A DNA stretch of 64,000 nucleotides from Hyphomicrobiales bacterium (lineage in GTDB: Bacteria; Pseudomonadota; Alphaproteobacteria; SPJN01): assembly GCA_006844605.1 (NCBI GenBank), contig SPJN01000016.1:1-64000 (forward strand). Reading direction: 5' to 3'. Made by a program: the position numbers and the translations under genes. Shown one piece after another: positions 56,558 to 64,000 of this stretch; positions within the stretch are counted from its first letter, which is position 1, and every line of letters starts with the position of its first letter. A model generated the notes under the pieces. That model searched no databases. It was not told the origin of the DNA and saw only the letters and a list, made by a program, of their open reading frames with translations.

Positions 56558-57089
56558 TTTTTCCTACGATCCACTTTGTTTATTGATGGCCGGTTCGCTT
56601 TGCGATCCATAAAGTGTGTCTTGCGGGCCCATGTGCCCCTGTTTCATGACCCTAAACGGTATTGCGCAATAAGCAGGCACAGAATCATTTGCTGCTTTTG
56701 TGGGCATATTTCATGACGTTTGTTTGCCTGACGGGCGCAAAGTAGGGCTGTTCAAGCCCCGAATGCAAGAAATGTTGCAGTGCGACAAAAATGTGAAAAA
56801 TTTGAAAAAATCTTTATAAAACAACAAGTTTAATTGGTTAACGTAGGGTAAAATGCTGCTTTGCACAAAAGTGTCACTTGTCCTTTATGAGGGTCTTCCT
56901 ATATCAATGCTGCAACGCAACAAGGCGTGACCCGGTCATGAACCGCAAGTCATGTTTTGGTGAGCTTCGTTCCAGGTTTGGGGTGGAGCGAGGCGCTAGC
57001 CGGTTCTGATCCTGTTTGGGGAAACAGAATCAACATTGTTAAACCGCGATGGACGATGTTCGGTCGCACCCAGTTATGAGGACATGAAA

Positions 57090-57740
57090 ATGGCTGAGAC
57101 AAAGACAGAAACCGCCGCCAAAAAGCCGGCTGCGAAGAAAACCGCCAAAAAGACAGCTGCTAAAAAGCCTGCTGCCAAGAAAACTGCCGCTAAAAAGCCT
57201 GCTGCCAAAAAGACAGCTGCTAAAAAGCCTGCTGCCAAGAAGGTAGAAGCCAAAGTGGTAGAAGAAAACATCACCCTGCGCGCCCGCGTTGAAGAACTGC
57301 GTGCCCAGGCTGAAGAGCGTCTTTCAGACGTTCGCGAAAATGTTGAAGACGTGGTTGCTGAGGTCCGTGAAATTTCGCTGGACAATTTCCGCGCTCTTGA
57401 TCGCGAAACACTGAAGGGTTACGCCGACGAAGCACAGGCTGCCTTCAAGGCCGCTGGTGAAGCTGCCGTTACAGGCATCCGTGAAATCAACGGCGAAGTG
57501 TTGAGCATCGTTGAAGGCAACGTCAATGCCGGTTTTGCAAATGCCCGCGCATTGCTTGCTGCTGAGAGCCTCGAAGCCGCTGTTGAAATTCAACGCGAAT
57601 TCGTTCGTTCACAGATCGAAACCTATGTTGAGCAGGCCAAGAAGGTCGCTGAGCTGAGCGTTTCTAAGAGCGAAGCTGTTGCACAGCCCGTCTCAAGCAA
57701 CGCCAAAGCCGCTTGGACAAAGTTCAAACAGGCTGCATAA
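57090..57740 (+). CDS. Phasin-family protein with N-terminal Lys/Ala/Pro-rich tail (start 57084 or 57090)
   Basis: KKPAAKKTAAKKPAAKKTA repeats followed by phasin-like amphipathic helices (FANARALLAAESLEAAVEIQREFVRSQIETYVEQAKKVAELS). Confidence 0.88.
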   Translation: MAETKTETAAKKPAAKKTAKKTAAKKPAAKKTAAKKPAAKKTAAKKPAAKKVEAKVVEENITLRARVEELRAQAEERLSDVRENVEDVVAEVREISLDNFRALDRETLKGYADEAQAAFKAAGEAAVTGIREINGEVLSIVEGNVNAGFANARALLAAESLEAAVEIQREFVRSQIETYVEQAKKVAELSVSKSEAVAQPVSSNAKAAWTKFKQAA

Positions 57741-57763
57741 GCTTTACTGCTTAATAGAATTGG

Positions 57764-57800
57764 AAACGGCTCGCGTCACTTGGCGCGGGCCGTTTTCGGT
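57764..57800 (+). terminator. Rho-independent terminator after the phasin gene
   Basis: AAACGGCTCGCG/CGCGGGCCGTTT stem then TTTTCGGTTTTTT. Confidence 0.85.
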
Positions 57801-57864
57801 TTTTTGCTGTATGATGACAGCATAGCTATTCATGATCGTTGATTTTATCGGGTAGGAGAGAGAC

Positions 57865-58659
57865 ATGACCACAGGAACAGCATTGATCACAGGCGCATCA
57901 AGCGGCATCGGCGCGTCCCTTGCGAAACAGTTTGCGGCCAAGACACATGATCTGGTGCTGGTTGCCCGTAGTGGTGATGTGATGGAAGATTTGGCCCGTG
58001 ACCTGCGTGCAGAATTCAAGGTCGATGTGCTTGTCATTCCGTGTGATCTGACCGCCCCTGACGCGGTTGATCAGATCAAAGCTGCACTCAGCGCTGCGAA
58101 TGTCACTGTTGACTATCTGGTGAACAATGCCGGTGTCGCGAATTTCGGGCAATTTGTGGAACGGTCAACTGATGATCTGCACATGTTGGTGAAATTGAAC
58201 GTCGATGCCTTGTTCCGGCTGACCAGTGCTTTCCTTCCCGATTTTGCCGCCAACAAGCGTGGCGGTATTTTGAACGTGGCGTCTGTTGCCGGCTTGGTGC
58301 CGACCCCCGGTTATGCGGTTTATGGCGCCACCAAGGCGTTCGTTGTCAGCCTGACAGAAAGCCTTGCCGAAGAAATGCGCCCGCATAATGTGAATGTCGT
58401 TGCGTTGTGCCCCGGTTTGGTGGACACCCCGCTGGTTGATAAAGTGGCCGTGCAGTCAGAAGCCGCACAGGACGTGCCGCGTCAATTGCTGCTGGATGCT
58501 GACAAGGTCGCCAAGCAGGGCTATCAGGCATTGATGAAGGGCGAGGTTATTTCCGTCGCCGGTGTCAGCTATCAGGCATTTACCAGCTGGGTGCGTGCAA
58601 TGCCCCGTTCAGTTAGCCGCCGGGCGACCGGCCTGATGAACCAGATCGTCAAGTTCTAG
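57865..58659 (+). CDS. Short-chain dehydrogenase/reductase
   Basis: 264 aa; TGTALITGASSGIGASLA, NNAGVANFG, YGATKAFV. Confidence 0.94.
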   Translation: MTTGTALITGASSGIGASLAKQFAAKTHDLVLVARSGDVMEDLARDLRAEFKVDVLVIPCDLTAPDAVDQIKAALSAANVTVDYLVNNAGVANFGQFVERSTDDLHMLVKLNVDALFRLTSAFLPDFAANKRGGILNVASVAGLVPTPGYAVYGATKAFVVSLTESLAEEMRPHNVNVVALCPGLVDTPLVDKVAVQSEAAQDVPRQLLLDADKVAKQGYQALMKGEVISVAGVSYQAFTSWVRAMPRSVSRRATGLMNQIVKF

Positions 58660-58675
58660 GCGGGAGCTGATAAAA

Positions 58676-58909
58676 ATGGGCCCGCGATTAAGAAAGCTGA
58701 TTGGCGCTATTACCTTTTTGTTCGGACTGACCATTTATGCCTTTGTGGCAGCGGGGTTGGGCAATGCGTTGTTGCCCCCTGATACGGTCGGCTGGGCAGT
58801 GGTCTATTTCATTATCGCGGGCGTGGCGTGGGTGCCGTTATTTGTGCCCTTGGTGCGGTGGATGGAATATGGTTCCTTTCGCAAGCCCGGCGCAGGCACC
58901 GCCGACTGA
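58676..58909 (+). CDS. Small two-TM protein, DUF2842-like
   Basis: 77 aa; RLRKLIGAITFLFGLTIYAFVAAGLGNALLP; precedes ctaA. Confidence 0.75.
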   Translation: MGPRLRKLIGAITFLFGLTIYAFVAAGLGNALLPPDTVGWAVVYFIIAGVAWVPLFVPLVRWMEYGSFRKPGAGTAD

Positions 58910-58978
58910 TTTGTTGCCGCGAATTCTGCGGCAAACGGCACCTTGCCTCAGCGTTTCTGGCGCGCCACTGTGCGCCCC

Positions 58979-60019
58979 ATGACTGAAACGACAAATTTTA
59001 CATTGCCGCAAAAGCCGATCAAATATGACCGCGCCATTGGTGTGTGGTTGCTGACGGTTGCTGTTTTTATTGCCCTGATTGTATTGGTTGGGGGGCTGAC
59101 GCGCCTGACTGATTCCGGCCTGTCCATTACAGAATGGAAGCCGGTGACAGGGGCGCTGCCACCGTTGAGCCATGAGGCATGGCTCGAAGAATTTGAGAAA
59201 TACAAACAGATCCCCGAATATAGTCAGGTCAATCAGGGCATGACCCTGTCTGAGTTTGAGTGGATTTACTGGTGGGAGTGGAGCCACCGTCTGCTTGCCC
59301 GCATGGTCGGCTTTATCTTTTTGATTCCGATGCTGTGGTTCATCGCCAAGGGCCGGATCACACGGGCAGAGGCGCCGCGCTTCGTCACCCTGTTCATTTT
59401 GGGTGGGGCGCAAGGGGCGCTGGGCTGGTTCATGGTTGCGTCGGGCCTGACCGATCGCGTTGACGTTTCGCAATATCGCTTGGCAGCCCATCTATCTGTG
59501 GCGGTGCTGTTGTTCGGCATGATTTTCTGGACCGCATTGCGTTACATGACCAAGGATCGGGAGGTTGGACCCCCGGATGTTGCGGTGCCTGCACGTTTAT
59601 TTGTCGGGCTGGTCTTTTTGCAGATCGTGTCCGGTGCCTTTGTGGCGGGCATTCATGCGGGGCACATCTATAATACATGGCCGCTGATGGATGGTGCGTT
59701 CATCCCCGACGGGCTTTACGGATCAGACTTGGCCAGTTTTGAAGATCATCTAACGGTGCAGTTCAATCACCGCATGTTGGCCTATACCGTCTTTGCGGGC
59801 GGTATTGGATTGTGGCTGGGGGCGCGGACCCAAAACTTAACACCCACCATGACGCGCGCGCTGCATCTATTGCTGGGCATGTTGTGTCTGCAAGTCGTGT
59901 TGGGCATTGCCACCTTGTTGACCGTCGTGCCAATCGGCTTGGCAGCAGCCCATCAAATGGGCGCGATTGTGTTATTCGCCGCGGCGATCAACTTCGCATT
60001 TCGCCTGAACCCTAGATGA
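58979..60019 (+). CDS. ctaA: Heme A synthase (COX15/CtaA)
   Basis: VLVGGLTRLTDSGLSITEWKPVTGALPPL, WWEWSHRLLARMVG, FNHRMLAY. Confidence 0.95.
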   Translation: MTETTNFTLPQKPIKYDRAIGVWLLTVAVFIALIVLVGGLTRLTDSGLSITEWKPVTGALPPLSHEAWLEEFEKYKQIPEYSQVNQGMTLSEFEWIYWWEWSHRLLARMVGFIFLIPMLWFIAKGRITRAEAPRFVTLFILGGAQGALGWFMVASGLTDRVDVSQYRLAAHLSVAVLLFGMIFWTALRYMTKDREVGPPDVAVPARLFVGLVFLQIVSGAFVAGIHAGHIYNTWPLMDGAFIPDGLYGSDLASFEDHLTVQFNHRMLAYTVFAGGIGLWLGARTQNLTPTMTRALHLLLGMLCLQVVLGIATLLTVVPIGLAAAHQMGAIVLFAAAINFAFRLNPR

Positions 60020-60783
60020 GCATACAGGATGCAATCGCCCACCTGATTGCCAACCGTCATAATAGGGCGGGGGTCACACCCCTTGGCGATCAGCCCTTGT
60101 TGTTGCGTGATGCAGCATATGACGTAGAAACCAAACTGAAGGCAGAATTGCTGGCGCAACATGGCGACGAAGTGCTTGCGATTGCGTCCGGGCAGCAGCC
60201 TGCGTTTCAGGCGCTGGCCGACCAGTTTGGCGCGGTTGACTTCACCAGCCTGTGTTTGGATGTGCAGGAAGATTTGCTGCTGCTTGCCCCGGACGGGGGC
60301 GGGATGCGCCTGATCGGCGGGGGGCTGTTCTTTCCGTCAAAATGGGCCTTGTCAGACAAAATCGGCAAGATGCTTGGTTTGGTGCATGGGCCTGTGCCCG
60401 GCTATGACGACAATCTTGCCCTCACCGTCAATCGGCTGCTGACACGCCTGCCTGCGGGGCAGACACTGCTGCGCCATAACTGGACGCTGCACGATGATGG
60501 GGCGCTGTTTCAGCACCCTCGTTTAGCGCAAAACAGTGCGCTTGCGCCATCACCTGATCAGATGTGGTTCAGGATGGAACGGCAAACCCTGTCGCGCGTT
60601 GACGGCGCGGAAACGATCCTGTTCACGATCAAAACAGTGCAGGCCCGTTTGCCGGACGCAATTGGCGACACCCCTGCGCTGGCAGATTTCCTGCGGGATG
60701 AAATCGCGGCGATGGATGACCGGACGCTTGCCTATAAAAGCCTGATCAATAAACGCGCTGCGTTGTTATCCTATTTGGGGTGA
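60016..60783 (+). CDS. DUF3445 / heme-dependent oxidative N-demethylase-like protein
   Basis: 255 aa; GLFFPSKWALSDKIGKMLGLVHGPVPGY, HNWTLHDDGALFQ. Confidence 0.82.
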   Translation: MSIQDAIAHLIANRHNRAGVTPLGDQPLLLRDAAYDVETKLKAELLAQHGDEVLAIASGQQPAFQALADQFGAVDFTSLCLDVQEDLLLLAPDGGGMRLIGGGLFFPSKWALSDKIGKMLGLVHGPVPGYDDNLALTVNRLLTRLPAGQTLLRHNWTLHDDGALFQHPRLAQNSALAPSPDQMWFRMERQTLSRVDGAETILFTIKTVQARLPDAIGDTPALADFLRDEIAAMDDRTLAYKSLINKRAALLSYLG

Positions 60784-61205
60784 GTATTTCGATGCCAGTT
60801 AAGACGCGGAATGTCGATGGCCGGGCAGCGGTTCATAACCATATCAAGTCCGGCAGCTTCGGCCCTTGTCGCGCAGTCATGATCGACTAAATCCAGTTGA
60901 AACCAAAGTGACTTGGCACCAATGGCAATTGCCTCATCCGTAATGGCGGGCAGGGCGCTTTTTTCGCGAAAGACATCGACCATATCGATCGGGCCGGGAA
61001 TATCTGAAAGGCTGGCATAGGTCATCTGGCCCATCAGCATTTCGCCTGCAAAGCCGGGATTGACGGGCACAACCTCAAATCCGCTGGCAAGCAGAAAGGC
61101 CATGACTTCATTACTTGGGCGCTCAGGCTTTTTACTTGCGCCAACAAGGGCGATGCGCTGTGTGCGGTCGAACAGCGCGCGTAGGTCATCATCGGTTTCC
61201 AGCAT
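60771..61205 (-). CDS. CoA-binding domain protein (YccU-like)
   Basis: 144 aa; IALVGASKKPERPSNEVMAFLLASGFEVVPVNP, NRCPAIDIPRL. Confidence 0.92.
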   Translation of the reverse strand: MLETDDDLRALFDRTQRIALVGASKKPERPSNEVMAFLLASGFEVVPVNPGFAGEMLMGQMTYASLSDIPGPIDMVDVFREKSALPAITDEAIAIGAKSLWFQLDLVDHDCATRAEAAGLDMVMNRCPAIDIPRLNWHRNTHPK

Positions 61206-61232
61206 GGGGTGGTGTAATCCTGATCGGTTCAG

Positions 61233-62045
61233 TTAACGGGCAAGGTTGGCACCGCCATGCGACCAGATCGGATGGCGTTTGTCGCGAAAGGCGCTGATGC
61301 CCTCAACCGCTTCGTCGCGCATCAGATTGTTGGACATGATGTCGGTTGCCACGTCATAGGCGCGCTCAAGCGGCAAGTCGCGGGTTTGGCGAATGGCGTC
61401 CTTGCCCAACAGCAAAATCTGGCGCGGTTTTTCGGCGATGGTGCGGGCGATGGCCAGCGTGGCGTCATCAATATCATAATCATCAAACACGCGGGATATC
61501 AGCCCCGCCTCGCGCGCCTGATCTGCAGTCATAGGTTCCGCCGTCATAAGCATGTCTGCGGCCGCCTTGGCATGGACCGTGCGGGTGATGGGGATCATCG
61601 GCGTTGTGCAGAACAGGCCGATATTGACCCCCGGCGTAGCGAATTTGGCTGATCGGGCAGCCACTGCCATATCGCATTGGGCGACAAGCTGGCAGCCCGC
61701 AGCCGTGGCCATGCCCTGAACCGACGCCAAAACAGGTTGGGGCAGGGCGGCGATTTTTTTCATCATGCGCGAGCAGCTTTCGATCACTTCCCGTAATGCG
61801 GCCTTGCCCTCGTCAGGGCCATTACGCTTATCGACAATCTCGCCCAAATCGTGCCCGGCACAAAACACCGTGCCTTCTGCGCGTAGAACAACCAGATTGG
61901 TTTTGTCATCTGTTGCGATTTCGGTGAACGCCTCATCCAACGCTGCAATCAGGTCATCATTCAGCGCATTCCGGCTGTTGGGCCGGTTCATCGTTAAAAA
62001 GCGAATGGCGCCATCCTGTTGGCTGATAAGTACCGGTTCTGTCAT
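61233..62045 (-). CDS. Enoyl-CoA hydratase/isomerase family protein
   Basis: 270 aa; GTVFCAGHDLGEI, VQGMATAAGCQLVAQCDMAVAARSAKFATPGVNIGLF. Confidence 0.92.
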   Translation of the reverse strand: MTEPVLISQQDGAIRFLTMNRPNSRNALNDDLIAALDEAFTEIATDDKTNLVVLRAEGTVFCAGHDLGEIVDKRNGPDEGKAALREVIESCSRMMKKIAALPQPVLASVQGMATAAGCQLVAQCDMAVAARSAKFATPGVNIGLFCTTPMIPITRTVHAKAAADMLMTAEPMTADQAREAGLISRVFDDYDIDDATLAIARTIAEKPRQILLLGKDAIRQTRDLPLERAYDVATDIMSNNLMRDEAVEGISAFRDKRHPIWSHGGANLAR

Positions 62046-62135
62046 GATTGCCCCCTGTTATGGTCTATGGACAATATGCTACTGCCTGTTGGGAAACATT
62101 CAATCGCTTTTCAAGCCGATGGGGACACTTAATCG

Positions 62136-62600
62136 ATGCAAACCTTCAAACCTGCCTTAACAGCTGAAGACCTGACGCAATTTCTTGCTGCCGCCTTTCC
62201 CCAAATGGATGAAAGCTGGGCGCCGAAAATTCTGCGCGTGGATGAGCAGGGGGTCCATATGGTCAAACCCTATGAAGATAGCCAATTACGCCCCGGGGGC
62301 ACATTATCTGGGCCGACCATGATGACATTGGTTGATACAGGTATGTATATGGCGGTTGCGGCGGTGATTGGTCCTGAATCCATGGCCGTGACGTCAAGCT
62401 TGCAGATCGACTTTCTGAACCGGGCCGACCCGGTGGACCTTAACATACGGTGTTGGTTGACTAAATTGGGTCGGTCTTTGGCTGTGGGGCGGGCCGAATT
62501 ATGGTCCGCAGGTAGCGATAGATTGTGCGCGCAGGCGTCGGTCACATACTCCCTCGTGCGGACAAATAAGGATGCGGCTAAGGATGCGGTGAATAGTTGA
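62136..62600 (+). CDS. PaaI-family thioesterase
   Basis: 154 aa hot-dog fold; RPGGTLSGPTMMTLVDTGMYMAV. Confidence 0.88.
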   Translation: MQTFKPALTAEDLTQFLAAAFPQMDESWAPKILRVDEQGVHMVKPYEDSQLRPGGTLSGPTMMTLVDTGMYMAVAAVIGPESMAVTSSLQIDFLNRADPVDLNIRCWLTKLGRSLAVGRAELWSAGSDRLCAQASVTYSLVRTNKDAAKDAVNS

Positions 62601-62662
62601 GGTAATTATTTACCGTATTTGTAACTGTTTGACGCATAGGGGTTTTTCCGCCCATTTGTTGA

Positions 62663-62690
62663 TTGACTTGATGCGCCCGGTGGCTATGAT
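62663..62690 (+). promoter_or_regulatory. Candidate sigma70-type promoter for rplM-rpsI
   Basis: TTGACT - 16 nt - TATGAT upstream of rplM. Confidence 0.5.
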
Positions 62691-62756
62691 CCGCGTCGAT
62701 TGAAGGCTGCCCGTAGATTTTGTGCGGGTGCAAGAAGCGAATGAAAGGGACGCGCC

Positions 62757-63221
62757 ATGAAAACATTTTCGGCGACGCCTAATGACATTGATAAAAAGTG
62801 GATCCTGATCGACGCAGAAGATCTGGTTGTTGGCCGTTTGGCGGCTATCATTGCAACCCGTCTGCGCGGCAAGCATCTGCCGATTTTCACACCCAGCATC
62901 GACTGCGGTGACAATGTTATTGTGGTAAATGCAGACAAGGTTCACTTCACCGGTAAGAAGTGGGCAGACAAGAAATACTATTGGCACACCGGTTATCCCG
63001 GCGGCATCAAGGAACGGACAGCAGAAAAATTGCTGGAAGGTCCGCGCCCCGAAGCCGTGGTGAAGAAGGCCGTACAGCGCATGTTGCCTAGCGGCGCGCT
63101 GGGTCATCAGCTGCTGTCAAACCTGAAGGTTTACACAGGACCCGACCATCCCCACGCAGGACAGGATCCGGAAGTCCTTGATGTGGCATCCATGAACGCC
63201 AAAAACGTGCGGAGGGGTTAA
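62757..63221 (+). CDS. rplM: 50S ribosomal protein L13
   Basis: 154 aa; [54 protein letters not shown]. Confidence 0.97.
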   Translation: MKTFSATPNDIDKKWILIDAEDLVVGRLAAIIATRLRGKHLPIFTPSIDCGDNVIVVNADKVHFTGKKWADKKYYWHTGYPGGIKERTAEKLLEGPRPEAVVKKAVQRMLPSGALGHQLLSNLKVYTGPDHPHAGQDPEVLDVASMNAKNVRRG

Positions 63222-63223
63222 GC

Positions 63224-63724
63224 ATGACCGAAGAAACCCAAACATTGGACTCACTTGAAGATCTGGGCGGCGCAACAGGTGCCGCGGCTGTTGAGGCTGT
63301 TGAAGTTGTAACACCCGCAGAACCGCAGATCGACGAACATGGTCGTGCCTACGCCACTGGCAAGCGTAAGGATGCGGTTGCCCGCGTCTGGATCAAGCCC
63401 GGCTCAGGCAAGATCACTGTGAACGGTCGCGACGGTGCGCAGTATTTCGCACGCCCGACCCTGCAGATGTTGTTGCAGCAGCCGTTCGAAACGGTTGAGC
63501 GTAAGGACCAGTATGACGTGATCTGCACCGTTAAAGGTGGCGGTCTGTCAGGTCAGGCCGGTGCCGTACGTCACGGTATCTCAAAGGCACTCGTTAATTT
63601 CGAGCCGACCTTGCGCCCGATCCTGAAGCAGAACGGCTTCCTGACACGCGATGCACGTGTTGTTGAACGTAAGAAATACGGTCGCGCGAAAGCCCGTCGT
63701 AGCTTCCAGTTCTCAAAGCGTTAA
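63224..63724 (+). CDS. rpsI: 30S ribosomal protein S9
   Basis: 166 aa; [46 protein letters not shown]. Confidence 0.97.
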   Translation: MTEETQTLDSLEDLGGATGAAAVEAVEVVTPAEPQIDEHGRAYATGKRKDAVARVWIKPGSGKITVNGRDGAQYFARPTLQMLLQQPFETVERKDQYDVICTVKGGGLSGQAGAVRHGISKALVNFEPTLRPILKQNGFLTRDARVVERKKYGRAKARRSFQFSKR

Positions 63725-63747
63725 GCTTTATCAAAGCATTCACGAAG

Positions 63748-63780
63748 AAGCCCGACGGTTCTGCCGCCGGGCTTTTTCTT
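63748..63780 (+). terminator. Rho-independent terminator after rpsI
   Basis: AAGCCCGACGG/CCGCCGGGCTT stem (one mismatch) then TTTTTCTT. Confidence 0.85.
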
Positions 63781-63839
63781 TGCCTGAAATGTTGGTGCGC
63801 GGCGATAAAGAAAACCGCGTCAAAAAATCTAAATCCGAC

Positions 63840-64000
63840 CTAGCCGATAATCGTCTTCAACATGGTCTCGTAGTCTTCCGGTGTTGCCGGGACCGGGTTT
63901 GTATAGTGGGCAAGGTCCGTGCTGGCATAGGCCACCAAATCGGGGATCATGTCTGTGGTGATGCCCATTTCCCCGAAGGAGGATGGCAGGCCCAGCTTTT
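63840..64000 (-). CDS. C-terminus of an iron-containing alcohol dehydrogenase-like protein, truncated by window edge
   Basis: Manual translation KLGLPSSFGEMGITTDMIPDLVAYASTDLAHYTNPVPATPEDYETMLKTIIG*. Confidence 0.6.
   Translation of the reverse strand, partial: KLGLPSSFGEMGITTDMIPDLVAYASTDLAHYTNPVPATPEDYETMLKTIIG

Noticed and set aside
57111-57245. Repeats in the phasin N-terminus as a CRISPR or integrated element
   Set aside because: Contiguous coding repeats of Lys/Ala/Pro codons with no spacers.

Overview
The window is a gene-dense, almost entirely housekeeping segment of an alphaproteobacterial chromosome. I base that assignment on gene order: trpE-G-D-C-moaC-moeA-lexA, pdhABC-lpd-lipA, ispDF, dusB-ntrBC-ntrYX-trkAH-hfq-hflX, rpmF-plsX-fabH-ihfA-merR-tRNA-Pro. 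About 64 protein genes and one tRNA (Pro, GGG) are supported. I found no CRISPR array, transposase, integrase, phage genes, toxin/defence island or biosynthetic cluster, and nothing I would call a new multi-gene system. The parts worth a second look are small: (i) a dispersed intergenic repeat with a conserved hairpin, seen after eno and, with a partial second copy, between ratA and the GST gene; (ii) duplicated gene 3' ends at bamE (giving an ATGA-coupled 37-aa ORF) and at lexA; (iii) a REP-like palindrome between ispDF and pgpA; (iv) in-frame coding minisatellites in dusB, trkH and a Lys/Ala-rich phasin; (v) several candidate operators and leader hairpins. All family assignments come from reading the translations. 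No database search was run.
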